Part shown: in pieces, positions 21,401 through 34,417 of the stretch
Layout: each line of letters begins with the position of its first letter
How positions within the stretch are numbered: position 1 is the first letter of the stretch
Origin: Trifolium pratense
Lineage: Eukaryota; Streptophyta; Magnoliopsida; Fabales; Fabaceae
Length of the DNA: 64,000 bases
Assembly (NCBI RefSeq): GCF_020283565.1
Contig: NC_060060.1
Span: forward strand, 65,891,257 to 65,955,256
Reading direction: 5' to 3'
Position numbers and translations under genes: made by a program
The notes under the pieces: generated by a model
The model's input: the letters and a program-made list of their open reading frames with translations, nothing else
Databases searched by the model: none
What the model was told of the DNA's origin: nothing

Positions 21401-23308
21401 GTTGAGCCATTCAACTCTACTAAGAAAAGAATGGGTGTAGTGGTGGAGCTCCCCAGTGGAGGTTTAAGAGCGCACTGCAAAGGTGCTTCTGAAATAGTTC
21501 TTGCTGCTTGCGACAAAGTTCTCAATTCAAATGGCGAGGTTGTCCCACTTGATGAAGAATCAACTAACCATCTTAAGACTACAATAAACCAGTTTGCTAA
21601 TGAGGCACTTAGAACTTTATGCCTTGCCTATATGGAATTGGAAAATGGTTTCTCTGCTGAAGACACCATTCCTGTCACTGGATTCACTTGTATTGGAGTT
21701 GTTGGCATCAAAGATCCTGTTCGTCCTGGTGTTAAGGAGTCTGTAGCACTATGTCGTTCAGCTGGAATAACAGTAAGAATGGTTACTGGTGACAATATTA
21801 ACACTGCAAAAGCTATAGCCAGGGAATGTGGGATTTTAACAGATGATGGCATAGCCATTGAAGGTCCAGAATTTAGAGAGAAGAGTTTGGAAGAGTTGCT
21901 TGTGCTGATTCCCAAAATTCAGGTACTTCTTACCTTATTATATGCACTACACATCTTGATTGCTTAATTACAAATATATCTCACAGTCACAGTTACAGAT
22001 GATTCATGGTTGATCCTTTAAGTAACATAAATGTTTAATTCCTTCTAGGTTATGGCTCGATCCTCGCCTTTAGACAAGCATACATTGGTGAAACACCTGC
22101 GTACGACGTTTGGGGAAGTTGTAGCTGTAACTGGGGATGGAACAAATGATGCACCAGCCCTTCATGAAGCAGATATTGGACTTGCCATGGGCATTGCTGG
22201 AACTGAGGTGAGTGTCAAATATATGAAACCAAAATAAAAGAAAAGGGGTTGTGTTACATATTAGCCATTAATTATTTTTTTATTGCAATGGGAATACCAG
22301 AATCCGGCTAATTACATAATATGTGTGCAGGTTGCAAAAGAAAGTGCAGATGTCATAATTCTGGATGATAACTTCTCCACAATAGTAACAGTGGCCAAAT
22401 GGGGACGTTCCGTTTACATAAATATTCAGAAATTCGTACAGTTTCAGCTTACAGTTAATGTGGTTGCTTTAATAGTGAACTTCACATCAGCCTGCTTGAC
22501 AGGTTAGAATGTTATATTAATTTGTCTTGTTTGATTATATACTTCATATCTGCTTGCATGACATGATAGGATATAAATTTAAAAACCTTTTAATATTTCT
22601 GCTTGCATTTTTTCTTCAGGAACTGCTCCCCTCACTGCTGTTCAACTTCTTTGGGTGAACATGATAATGGACACATTGGGAGCACTTGCGCTCGCAACTG
22701 AACCTCCAAATGATGATTTAATGAAGCGTTCGCCTGTTGGAAGAAAAGGGAATTTCATCAGTAATGTCATGTGGAGGAATATCTTGGGACAATCACTGTA
22801 TCAGTTTACGGTGATATGGCTTCTTCAGTCAAAAGGAAAATCCATCTTTTCGCTTGATGGCCCGAATTCGGATCTAGTCTTAAACACACTTATCTTCAAC
22901 ACATTTGTATTCTGTCAGGTACCTTTTTTGTAAATTCTGAACTAGTACTTGTTTAGGAATAATAATTATGACTACACGGAAAATTAGGAAAGATCAAGTT
23001 AAAAACATGTGATATTTATTTTCTGTATGAATGTGGCTTACCAGTTTTGGGTTGGTCTTGTTTTGCAGGTTTTCAACGAGATAAACTCACGTGAGATGGA
23101 GAAAATTAATGTTTTTAAAGGCATATTGGATAATTATGTTTTTGTGGGTGTCATCAGTGCTACAATTTTCTTTCAAATCATAATAGTCGAGTACTTGGGA
23201 ACCTTCGCAAACACAACACCTCTCACTTTGGTACAGTGGTTCTTTTGCTTATTCGTTGGATTTCTAGGCATGCCTATTGCTGCTCAATTAAAGAAGATCC
23301 CCGTCTGA
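18436..23308 (+). CDS. ACA: Autoinhibited P2B Ca2+-ATPase (ACA1/ACA2 type)
   Basis: Calmodulin-activated pump that drives Ca2+ out of the cytosol; ACA1/2-type members sit in internal or plastid/ER membranes. Seven exons: 18436-18612, 19860-19914, 19980-21922, 22049-22207, 22331-22502, 22620-22918, 23069-23308, all GT-AG, 1014 aa, the family length. The first ATG (18436) gives [18 protein letters not shown]. The N-terminal autoinhibitory and calmodulin-binding segment [19 protein letters not shown] covers residues 23-41. Other marks: [11 protein letters not shown] in the actuator domain, [18 protein letters not shown] of M4, the phosphorylated Asp in [12 protein letters not shown] (residue 455), KGASEIVL for nucleotide binding, MVTGDN and [12 protein letters not shown] hinge motifs, then paired C-terminal membrane segments. 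No key residue is missing. The regulator sits at the N-terminus, as in plants and unlike animal PMCA. Confidence 0.96.
18613..19859 (+). other. Intron 1 of the Ca2+-ATPase gene
   Basis: 1.25 kb, AT-rich, with a poly-T run after the donor. The small open frames 18731-19030 and 19708-19908 lie here; the second merely overlaps exon 2 in its true frame. No repeat was recognised. Confidence 0.8.
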
Positions 23309-23499
23309 AGAAAGCGAACGAACAACTCTTCATCAAAAGGCAGTGGAGATTTGTTATTGCTAGTTGTTATTGGTTACAGTTAGATTTTAGATCCCCCTCA
23401 TTCTTGTAAATTCACTAATTCATCTGGCATTGTTCGAGGCTGTCTTGGGTGTGAAATCAGAAATGGAGCAGCATAGTAGAACTCTAGAGCCTCGCCACA

Positions 23500-23815
23500 G
23501 TTATCCTTAGGCGACTCGCGAATCACCCTTTAACCATTTCATTTAGTACATTGTTTTATTTTCAAGGCAAGCACAATTATTGATGAAAACCTGAACTTGT
23601 TGCTGTAGATATTGATGATTCTTGTTGTGTGGAATCAACTCGAGTACAAATAACTATTCTTCTTCAATTTATGGCAATTTAAATGGACAAATTCTGTGTT
23701 TATATTATGTATAAATGATTCTGAACCAGTTCTTCCATTCTTTTAAACAGTTACCTCACTGATATAGCTTTAACATCGTTTAACCAAATTTACATCTTAG
23801 GAATATCAAAGGAGA
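23500..23815. repeat. Duplicated block A, copy 1 (Ca2+-ATPase 3' flank)
   Basis: cgaatcaccctttaaccatt through ttacatcttaggaata matches 25905-26210 in order, with small indels. Shared words include tgttgctgtaga, ccattcttttaaaca and acctcact. Part of a duplication between the two convergent genes. Confidence 0.75.
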
Positions 23816-24039
23816 CATTAAAAAAGTCAAACAAAGCTGTTATTTGTTGCACGCTCCCATCATTATTATTTACATCCCAGGGAATTAAATGCTTATTTTT
23901 TTCCTTATAACATTAATATTATATATTTTTTTATAAGCAAACAATATATTATAAAGGAGTAAAAGGGTACTCAATTCCTCACGATATAAAGCAAATTATA
24001 ATATGCTTTGAAGACATACAATAGATTCTAAACACCATT

Positions 24040-24370
24040 CAGAAAAAGAGAGAGAGGACTTACGGCTAAAACGACCCCTAAACCAAAACTAAGAAAAAGT
24101 TTTAATATCATCTACAAGTTTGGAAGCATCCAGTAAGCTCCATTGAAAATATTATTTCTAAGCCTCCATAAGCACCATGTAGTGGCCAGCCAAATCAAAT
24201 GCCGAATTCAATTACCTTTTTTTGATTTAACCAAAGAACCAAATGATAAAAAGTGATTCCAACCTTCCAAACTTGCCGATATACTCTGTGTTAACTATCT
24301 ATATATAGTTTTCCACACACATTTAACAAAAGAGCAATTGAAGAATAGATGGGAACAGTCTTCCGTATGC
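24040..24370 (-). pseudogene. LINE ORF2 C-terminal fragment
   Basis: On the minus strand DCSHLFFNCSFVKCVWKT (zf-RVT type) is followed, after a frame change, by IWLATTWCLWRLRNNIFNG and then KTFS with FWFRGR. This is the usual order at the end of plant LINE ORF2. The RT is absent. Confidence 0.7.
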
Positions 24371-24559
24371 ATATAACATTAATAATAATATTATATGTGA
24401 CGTTTTTGGATTTTTGTTTAATTAAGGATGAACACCTTTGTGATAATACTATTCTTCTTATTATACCATCGTCTTTCACTTCCTCCATTTTATCCATTTA
24501 ATCTCTCTGCTCATAAATGAAAGTTTACAACAAAATATTCTACTTTAATTTTACATAAA

Positions 24560-24670
24560 AAAACACAGGAAACTAATAAGCTAGAGCATAAGAAAAAACT
24601 CTAGTAACTTGTAAATCGCATTTATGTTACATTTTCAGTTGCATTGTAAAACCCATAAAGTACTCCCAAC
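24560..24670. repeat. Duplicated block B, copy 1
   Basis: gcataagaaaaaactctagt... then acattttcagttgcattgta matches the CAP-G2 3' UTR at about 27440-27550. Confidence 0.65.
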
Positions 24671-25904
24671 ACAACACCATCCAATTCCAAGGCTAGCTAG
24701 TAGTATTTTTGTATTTCAGATTCATCAAAATTATAAAACTCTTGTGTCCAAGTCTACATACATACACATACAATTCAATTTTCTTTTTATATCTCGTCAG
24801 ATTACAGTATTATTACCCATCCAAGATCAAAATAATGTTATAATTAGATGATGAATTCTGTTTTCTGTACAACAACTAGGATAATTGATGGTTTGTAGGT
24901 CTAAAAGAAAACAATTACATAAAACTAGTATATTGTATTGATTAATAATAACAAGCCATGGTAGTAGTTCTTTGTTCTTACACAAATTAGAAGGAAAATT
25001 ACATGTACATGCTGTTAAGCTGAAAAGACAATATATATATACATTATTTATACACACACCTATAGATATTATACACCACCATGGCTTCTTCGCTCATATA
25101 GCCCATTCAGCGCAGTGCCTGAGATTTTAATTCTTTAAATAGATTTTACTATTAAAATCATAAAAATATAAGTGTATTTTAAAATTTAGTTATAATAATT
25201 ATTTAATTTATTTATTTTAGCACGCACACATGAGTGCGCACACACACATAGGCACACACTAATTTTTTAAAAAAATGGTGCCCTAAAATTTTGGTGCCCT
25301 ATACGGTCCCTCCTCTCGAACACCCTTCGGTACCCTCCTGTGCGTCAATATCATCGGTAGACCGACGGCCAAATGCCACTTTAAAAGCTTTGAACATTTC
25401 GAGGTCTTGAATTTGCCTCTCAACCGGTTGCTTTAATCCCTTGATGACAATAAAAAATTAGTTGAGAAATCGTGGTGGGCAAAAGTGATTTCTCAATAGT
25501 AAAAATAATCCCAACATGAAAGAGTGGTTTTGTTTGCCCCAGCTTGACTAATCGCATCCCCGCGCAACAACATTCTTTGTGTGTACGCCCTTTACCGTTT
25601 CTCTTGGTACTTAATTTTTAAAATGATGCTACGGTGGGAAAAAAGCCCTCGGCGAGACTTCCTTGGAAGATGGCGATGCACTTATTAAAGCTCATTTTGT
25701 TGCTATTGTTAATTGTTTTCAAAAGATTACTATGTTGTTTTCAACTGGTGATGAAGGGTTGGTTTATTGGACCACAAGTCACATACTGTCATATGTTGCA
25801 TCCTTCCATTGACATCATTGTGCCAACAATCGCATATGTTTGTGTTTGTTTTCCATCTTGCCTGTTTGTTACACTCACTTCTCAGTTCTAGTGTGTGTCT
25901 TGTG
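24671..25904. other. Intergenic between the duplicated blocks
   Basis: AT-rich. Contains a CA-rich stretch (25220-25260) and an open frame at 25634-25891 (GKKPSARLPWKMAMH...) with a hydrophobic middle but no recognisable family. I see no gene that can be supported. Confidence 0.35.
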
Positions 25905-26210
25905 TAGAATCACCATTTAACCATTTCATTCACTGCATTGTTTTATTTTCAATATATGCAATCCAATTATTATTGATTAAAAACTCAACTTGTTGCTGTA
26001 GAATCAACAGGACTAAATAATTATTCTTATTCAATTTATGATTATGACTAATTAAATGGAAAATTTTATTTTTGTCAAAAAAGAAGAGGACAAATTTCTT
26101 GTGTTTATATTATTCCAAAATAGTCATTCCATTCTTTTAAACACAACTACCTCACTCATATAACCCTAATACATCATCTTTTAACTCAATTTACATCCTG
26201 GAATATTTCT
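25905..26210. repeat. Duplicated block A, copy 2
   Basis: Second copy of the 23500-23815 sequence, diverged by substitutions and indels. Confidence 0.75.
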
Positions 26211-26403
26211 CGGTGATTAAGAAAATGAGTTCGTTTTCTTTTGTTTTTTTTTTTTTACAATGTTGGCAATGAAAGTCGAAACTAGAACCTCATCTATACT
26301 ACCCAAATTCCTCGTCACTAGAATAAACTAGTGACTTGATTTTTTTTTTCTTTTTTTAAGTAAGAAAGTTAAGAGTAATTAATTTTCTAGATTTTAATAT
26401 TAA

Positions 26404-26578
26404 GGAAAATGCTAAACAGTGTCCCGGAACACTGTTTAAGGACATAAATATAGTAGTAATTTGATATTGAAACTTTTGCAGTCAACTCATCAAAAATGTA
26501 AACAAATTATTTTTAATTCAATTTTTTTTTTTTTTGTTTCCTTAACCAGTGCTCTAGGGGCACCGATTAGCATGACCC
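26404..26578. mobile_element. Mutator-type MITE (gggtcatgctaa family)
   Basis: Ends ggaaaatgctaaacagtg and ccgattagcatgaccc, with inner pairs gtgtcccggaacactg and gtgctctaggggcac. The flanking duplication is only partly matched, so the copy is older. Confidence 0.7.
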
Positions 26579-26766
26579 GTATGTTAATCTTAAAGTTAAA
26601 TTTAAAGGATTTGTCTTGCATGTGCACAGTATTAAACATGTTAATAATTTTTTATTAAAAACTTATACATTTAATATTTATTTCACGTGTTAAAACAATT
26701 AAAAGTAATTTTTTTATTGAAAAATAACAGTTATTTATTAAAAAGTTAGACAAACCCTTCTTAATA

Positions 26767-27039
26767 CTCCCTCCGGTCTTATTTATAAGCAAACGTTAAC
26801 AAAATTTTTTGGCCTTAAATATAAGCAAAAGTTACCAAAGTCAAGTTTATTTAATGTTATTCTTCCAAAATTACCTTCCTTAATTGTTCTACTTTTTAAA
26901 ATGATTGTAGAGTTTCAATGCAAATTTAAGGTCACTTTAGGAATTGTAGTGCAAAATTTACATAAAATCAAGATAAAAAAGTATATTCTTAATAAGTATG
27001 CAAATGAGCATATTTGCTTACAAATGAGGCCGGAAAAAG
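26767..27039. mobile_element. Stowaway-type MITE, degraded right end
   Basis: Left end ctccctccggtc after TA. The right end is ggccggaaaaag before TA, a decayed form of the expected inverted repeat. About 273 bp, AT-rich. Confidence 0.7.
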
Positions 27040-27633
27040 TATAACCTTCATTTATTTCAAAAAACATTTAATGTTAGTAGTGAATGAGTTTTCCCATTAA
27101 ATATCAACAAATGAGTTTTTTTTATTTTATTTTAGCAATAAATGAGTTTTTTTTATTATGTGCAAATTTGCACATGTTAAAACAATTAAAAGTATTTTGG
27201 TTAAAAAAAAAAACAATTAAAAGTATTTTGTCAATAAAATAAAATAAAAAGTAATAATTTTTTTTGAAAAACAACAATTATTCATTAAAAAATTATACAT
27301 TTAACGTAAAATACACAAATTTCAATACAAACTTAATTTGCGTGATAAAAAAAAACAGATCTTACAACAAAATATCCTAATTCCTCCAGTAGTTTATTCA
27401 CTCGTGAAATTTATTGGGTATCAATCACCATAAAACTTATAAGCATGAGCAAAAACTCTGGTAACTTTTCTGCACAGAAAAAGAAATGGTAATTTATTGG
27501 CAAACCAAATCACATTTTCAGTTGCATTGTAATAAAACATAAAGTATATATACATGAGGTTTCTAACAGTCTTCATAGATTATATTCTCAAATTCCTACA
27601 AAGAGACATTACAAACAAAAAACAAAACTAATT

Positions 27634-28896
27634 CTAGTCATCAGTCATGTTGACCTTTTCACTTTCCCATCCATGATACGTCCAAAGAGGCTCAATCAAA
27701 TTCTTTGCATGATTTAATTTCTCCAGTTCATCATCGTTTCTAGGTTCTGTAACTCCCCTCTCGATCTTATGATAGATTTCTTGCAGAGTAGACAGCATCA
27801 TGTCACCCCAATCCCTGTCATCATGGTTAAACAACTTGGAACGTACAAACTGCAAGAGTCCTAATGCCAGTTCAAAGTCCTTTTGTTCGAGTCCAACAAG
27901 TGAACAAACCAGGAAAATATCCCCAATTGCATCCATTATACTTCGATTCTTTTTAAGTAATATAATGAGCATGGCCAGAAGTTTATTGAATGCTGAGTAT
28001 TTATCTGGTTGAGAACATTCATGATCTCCTTCATCTTCATTCACAGCAGAGAGCAGCACAGTTTTGGCTACAACCAAGGGCCATTTTGGAAAATTTAACT
28101 TAATTTGTTCAGACGCAGTTGAATGTTCGCTTCCGCTGTCAGTCTGTTGTAGAACACTTGGAGATCCCAATGCCAAGACCACATCAGGCAGCCAAGGCCT
28201 TGCTGCTGCAACAAGACGTGACGCATATGCAGAGCCCAAACATGATTCGATTGAAACAATTAAATCAAGCAGGTTATTGGCAAGAGTAAAGGCTTTTGAC
28301 GTCATTATGGAGGATTCACCAGAATCAGGTAGTGTCACATTGAGTATTTTTGCAGCATAGGTGAAAGAGCTTTTCAGGCAAAATATAGTGTTCTTTTTAT
28401 CCTCTTCCTCGAATTGAGTTTTATTATGACACAGCTGGTTCAATGAGGACAAGATATGTTGTATGCATTTTGATGTATAATTCAAGAATAATCCATTGTT
28501 GTGAGGAGAAAAACACATTGCCGTGGTATCAGCCATGAACTTGAGAACAGCAGTAAGCATCTTCACCTTGCAAAGTACGTGTTGAAGTTTATTTTGTACA
28601 GATCCTATACAAAAAGATTTAGAAAATTAGACACAAACAACGACTAGATATATATATATATATATCCCGAGTATTATAAATAGTGAAAAGCTTCAAATTG
28701 TACTTGTAATGTTGTAATCAGACTTAACAAAAAGAGGCTAACACATTGTTAGAGTTAGTTGGTTGAGGTTGTTATAAGGGTACTTATATAAATAGGAGAA
28801 TATAATGTAGAGTTGACCATTATTGAATACTGTAAACATTATAAACAGAGTAATGACTCTATTGTGAAGGGGAAACCCTTGGAGAGATTTCTCTCC

Positions 28897-28972
<76 letters not shown>

Positions 28973-31900
28973 CGTGGAAAACAAAGGAGATCAATAAAAG
29001 GTATAATTTGGACAGGGGTCGATGCTGAAGAAGATGGTTCAATGCCGGATTTTAGATAAGTCTTTACAATGGGGATTGGCAAATCATAAGAGAAGAAACC
29101 TGTAGAGAAATCTTTTAAAACAACTACAATTTAATTGAGATGAAATCAAATGAAGCACTTGAATCGTGCTTAAGTTTATTTTTCCAACTTCTGCACAGTG
29201 TGCTTAAGTTACATGTATTTGGTCAGCAACACAATCCATTAGCAGACCTAAAAATACATGAAATATAAATGTATTTTCTCACCTCCATTACTCGGGCAGC
29301 CAGCATTTGTCAGAGATAACCTTTGCCTTTTTCTGGAATTTTTTTTCCCTGTTGTTGACCTCAAGTTACGCGAATCCACACTGCGATTTTGTACAGTGTC
29401 ATCCAATCCAAAAAGTTTTTCTAAGCAGTTGAACACATGCTCAATTGTCAGTTCCAGTACAGTCTGTTCAAACAAATAAAATTATTAGAAGATCAATAAT
29501 ATCAATTTATCAATACAATTGAAGGACTCGAGTTAAATGAGTGAGGGAGCAAGGTATGTATGATTACAAAATCATAACAATCATTCTGAAAACCTGAAAA
29601 TTTCAAGGGAAGTAACAATTTAAACATTCTGACAGACAGTCGAAATTTTTAGCAGATAATGAAAACCAACCACTAAAACTGAGCAAAATATAAAGACAAC
29701 CAAATTCCAGGAAAACTTATTTTATCGCTAAATTGACATGATAGCTGGCCAGAAAGGTCAAAATTCGCTGCACAGAAATGTAAGATTCAGACACCATACG
29801 AATAAAAAAAAGAACTTGAAGCATCATATAAGTGATGTATTAGGTATATGGTGCCCCCCAATGCAGGAATGCAAGACAAAATCACAAGGTCACAACTGAG
29901 TCTAGCAATAGAAGAGACATCTGGCCTCTCTGATTCATAGAAATGGTTGTGTGAGAGTGTGAGACACATCAACTAGCACAGTACAAATTGGAGGTCAAAC
30001 AATTTCTACAGCTACGTTAAAGTGAAACAAACCCGCGATGAATTAGAAAAGAATATAACTATCAATTTGGCATTGACATGCAAGGCAATAAATGCACAAT
30101 CAGAGGGTAGATATATTTTAAACAGCAGCTAACAATCCAATATAAAAGTATGTGCAAGAAGAGTGTACTTGCCTCTGAAAGTAATGTAGAAGAATCGATC
30201 TTATGTTTCTTCCTCTTTGAATCGCCCTTCTTTTGACTACTTGTGCCAACATTATCGACCGTCATTTGCACAGCAAGGGCCATATATGCCAAAACAGGAG
30301 ATATGTCTATGTATTCATACTGCCCACAATGCACAATGCTGACCTCAGATACCATCTTAAGGGAAAAAAACAATATTTCTAAAGGTTGTGATCTAAATAT
30401 AGCTTTCCTGGTATCCTCATGCTGAAGCAAATCTCTAACTTGCCATGCTACTCCTACTGCTACTAAATAATCATCTTCAAAAGATTTCTTTCTGTTAATT
30501 ATCTTTGATGTAATTGAAAATTTTCCAGAGGATTTTGATTTTTTCATTTTCGTAGCTGTAAGGCTATGTGATGGCATGTCTGCTCCAAATTTAATGTGAC
30601 TACGATAGGCAGCCTTATGCAGTATAGTTGTTAAGGTTTCAAACATGTCATCGAAACCTCCCAAAGAAAGCAACAACTTATGTGCAGACCTTATTTTAGA
30701 TTGGCGATCAACATCTTCAGGTAAACCATGGCAGTTAGTGACAACAGTCATGCACTCTTCAAGAAGTCCTGCAACACTATCTGGACAGACGGTGGAGAAA
30801 ATGTTGAATAAAGATGATTGAGCTTGTTCGGTAGATGCCCCAGTCAGTAAGCCCTCCACTTTCTCTGCAGCAAGTAACTCTTTGAGGGCATTCATATAGC
30901 ATGGTTCACAGGCCAAGATATCACAAAGGAAGCTAGCAGCAACAAGAAAACCCTCTATCTGACCAGCATCCAGTTGATCTGGTGACAACACTAAACTCAG
31001 GAATACTTTTACCAGCTCCATAAGATGAGTTTTAGATGCTCCTTCCAAGACGGCATACTTGCAAAATATTGCACCAGCCATTGGAGCCCTTTTTACAAGT
31101 CTAATGCAGCGTTTACATGCCTCCTCAATGGGCACTGTTGAGGGAAAATATGAAGGTATAAGCAGTTTTGTTATCTTCTGAGCTACATGTGGTTGATCAC
31201 TAGCAAGCACAGACAAAAGCAAATCAAGATTCACCACCTACAGGATACACAACAATTGCCAGGCAACCATTGAGAATTGAGGGATGTTATTAGCAGATAC
31301 ATTAGAAACAGAAATTTCTTAAACAATAAAGAGTTTAAGAATACACGTACCTTGTTAAACTGAAAATTTCTGACATCGTTTAGACGGAGCAAGAGATCTG
31401 CCACAGCAACTTGTACTGTGAGGACATTATCCTGCATCAAGTGTCCCAGTCTTGGACAGAGAACCTTAAGGACTTCATGAGAGTGAGGATTGTCAAGCAA
31501 ATAAATGATGCCATTCAACGTAGAAAGCCTAACCTCGTTGCATGCATCATGGGACATGTCACCAATTATTTTTGTAAGCATCTTTGTTATAATTGGCGAC
31601 GGAATAACTTCCCAAAATAGATGAAGGACACGACAAGAACCCTCAATAGCAATTGTTCTCACTTCTGGACAATCATCAACAAGCAACCTTTCTAACAAAA
31701 AGAACTGCTTACCAAGCAATGTATCCTTATCCTCTTTTGTGGCATCAGGATCTTCAAGGGGGAATATGTCCAAAAGCAGATGCAAAGCATTCTGACGAAC
31801 ATTCGAGTTTGCAGCCTATAGTGAAAAGAAGGAAAAGTAAAATTCTGAACATAGAAAGCCAAATCACAAAGTATTTTAGATATCATAACTCATACCCTGT

Positions 31901-33319
31901 ACTTTCTTTTAGAAATCGCTAATCCAAAACAAAAAGAGCTTTTCTTTTGAGAAAGTTTAATTTAAGAGAGCTCAAATTGATTATAAGTTGGTATGCCAAC
32001 ATGGGCTACAAAGTCATATGCTGGTTTTTTCACCTACACAACTTACAAGTAAAGATTATTAATTCATACAATGCATCAACCAAAAGTTGTGAAACTCATA
32101 AGCTTACGATAGAACATCACTTTAAACAATCATCCTGATGAAAATTTAAGGATTAATTCCATGCTGCTGAAACATTTTCTTTAGCACCCGCATGATGCAA
32201 AGTCTTTTATACAGAAAGTTTAACAAACCAACATTCAAACAGGAAAAGAAATGATTTTGACAATGCATTTACCTGTAGAGACCTAAATATGACAGGCTCA
32301 GCAAGTCGATAGAGTAGTTTCTCAACCCCATCAACGGTTCTCTGGTTAATAAAAGCTCCCAAAACCGTTCTAATACGCGAAGCAAAAGCTCCAGAACTTG
32401 CATGAATGGAACCCTCAATTAAATCCTGCATGAACCCATTTTCAATTCCACTCCTTGAATCTTCCGGTGAAGCTTTCCATGCTCGAAACAATATGTCCCC
32501 AAAAGCCTCCAATATAGATTTCTTTCCAAATGCAATCTGCGAACGAATCATCGCCAACAATTCCTTCTCAAGTTGATCATTCAACCGAAATAGAGACGAC
32601 AGAAACTTTCTTCCATCTTCTGTTTTCAAATACAATGGCGAAATCACACACCGAAATAACAACAACCTTAAATCCTCAGCACTCTCATCTTCAAAATTAA
32701 ACAAATTAAACGCTTCACGAAGCATGTAAACCCTGTGCACATACACTTTCTTCAATAAATCCAACGATCTCGCGAGAAGAAAAGAAACTGTTTGAGGAAT
32801 CAAGTGTTCGCGCCCCGGTAAATCCTCCTTCCACCATTCTTCACAAATTGTTACAATCCCCGAACACAAAACCGAATCCGATTCCAACCATTTTAAATGA
32901 TCATGCAATTTCTCAACTCCGGGGAGCAAATCAGAGGAATCAAAAACTTTTCTCGGATGCGAAAAGCACAAAAACGAAATGTGAGATAGAATTTGAAGAC
33001 GTTCAAGAAGTTTGTGTTTTTTGTCGGGTTGGGGTTTGGTTTCGGTTTTGTTTTTGCGGGAAGAACGACGGAGGGTGATGGTCGGAGGGGTTTTAGGGTT
33101 TTCGGAATCTGAATTTAGAAGATTCATGAAGGATTCGATGGTGGTGTCGATGGAATAGTTGAGGGATTTAGGGAGAGAAGAAATGAGATCCGAAGAGGGT
33201 TTAATTGAATGGATTAGGGTTTTGAGAATGGATTTTGAAGATTTTAGGGTTAGTTTTGTGGCTGAAGTGATGAATTCTTGTGGTGAAGATTGAAGAGATG
33301 AACGAAGATTCTTCTCCAT
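27634..33319 (-). CDS. CAP-G2: Condensin II non-SMC subunit G2 (CAP-G2)
   Basis: HEAT-repeat subunit of condensin II, which compacts chromosomes and shapes interphase chromatin; the Arabidopsis counterpart is HEB1. Five exons, minus strand: 33319-32273, 31815-31351, 31237-30173, 29463-29283, 28604-27634, giving 1242 aa. The second in-frame ATG (33319, MEKNLRSSLQSSPQEF) is chosen because the plant family starts this way; an ATG 24 nt upstream is in frame. The condensin II domain covers about residues 190-340 (HLIPQTVSFLLARSLDLLKK, then VHRVYMLREAFNLF). HEAT-like helices follow (VRTIAIEGSCRVLHLFW, CNEVRLSTLNGIIYLL, LTVQVAVADLLLRLND), then a basic stretch KKMKSKSS-like near the middle of exon 3. 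Intron 3 starts GCAAGT at 30172, a GC-AG intron. The C-terminus ends ESEKVNMTDD. Confidence 0.95.
28899..28972. repeat. (CT)n followed by (AT)n microsatellite in CAP-G2 intron 4
   Basis: About 48 bases of CT repeats run straight into about 24 bases of AT repeats. A second (AT)n lies at 28650-28665. The open frames over this stretch are artefacts. Confidence 0.95.
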
Positions 33320-33493
33320 TTTGATTTCTGCTTCAAGCTTCAAACGTGATTTTCAATTTCTGCTTCAAAAGTGATTTTCAAATGCGATTTTCATAGTGTT
33401 CGTTGAGAGAGGGAAAAGTTGAATTTTCAAATTTTTTGTAAGATTGGTTTTTTTTTTTTTGTTGAAAAAACAAAACACATAGTCGTTGGGTTT

Positions 33494-33502
33494 TCGTTTC
33501 AT
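33494..33502. repeat. 9-bp target site duplication, left copy
   Basis: tcgtttcat, identical to 34825-34833. Confidence 0.85.
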
Positions 33503-34145
33503 GAATATTTTTTTTTCTACCCCTACATTTAACTCTTTACCCCAACATATTTTAAAATATTTCCATTTTACTCTTTTTTTATTTTAATTTTTTTTTTTTA
33601 CTTGGTCATTTTTTGACTTTTCCGGTGAACATTGTACACCCTTCAAACAAACTTTTCCGGCCGTAAGCACCTAAACTTTTCCAGTTTGTTAACTTTACCG
33701 GAACACTTATAACAAGTGTTCCGGTTTGTGATAATTCCCAGGATAATCCGGAACAAAATATCTCTGGGTGCCACCTCTTTTAAGTGTTCCGGTAACAAGC
33801 ATTAGAATTGTGTGACAGTAGCATACTCCAATTAAAAGAGTCCTCTGATTCTTGAACTATGAAATAGTATTATCAGCAATCACAAAGATCTTCGTCTATC
33901 AAGAATATGGATGAATCAATAAATTTAAGAAGAGCTGAATTTTGTAATTTTCAATGATTTCCTTGTTTCTTATTTTTTCATAAAACAATTTTCAAGCTAG
34001 CACTGATGATGATCTTTCTCTCTCAAATCAAAATATTTGCATAAACACAAACTTATACAAATACAAACTTGTACAAATACAACAATAACACACCGGTCAA
34101 ATTCCAAAAACACCATATGATTGGTATATAGTTTCAAATTCAAAT

Positions 34146-34410
34146 TCAAAGTTCATCCTCCATTCTCAAATACTATATCACCGTGATGCAACATAACAAT
34201 ACCATTAAGATCCAACTTCCTACAATCTTGAGTAGACTTAACAGCTATCCCAAAACCCAAAGGAATATTAGACATAGAAAAAACAACAACCCCATCACCA
34301 GCACCAATATTTTCAGTAATCCTACCTAATGCACTCTTCAAAACATGATTACCATACAAAAACGACATTTTAGATTGAGGTTTAAGCCACACCTTATGTT
34401 TTGCATTTTC
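34146..34410 (-). pseudogene. NIP7: Captured 3' fragment of NIP7 (60S ribosome biogenesis)
   Basis: Minus-strand translation gives [20 protein letters not shown], then [54 protein letters not shown]. This is the C-terminal PUA-domain half of NIP7, a pre-60S assembly and 27S rRNA-processing factor. The N-terminal half is missing. A short indel after the HHGDI segment shifts the frame, but the normal end YLRMEDEL and its stop are still present at 34146-34148 in the shifted frame. The A/T-rich sequence to about 33790 may be the captured 3' UTR. It cannot encode a full protein. Confidence 0.85.
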
Positions 34411-34417
34411 CTTATCA

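Noticed and set aside
20464..21915. Several minus-strand open frames
   Set aside because: Antisense shadows of the Ca2+-ATPase exon 3.
28738..29082. Open frames on both strands over the CT/AT repeat
   Set aside because: Repeated Arg-Glu or Ser-Leu translation of a microsatellite inside an intron.
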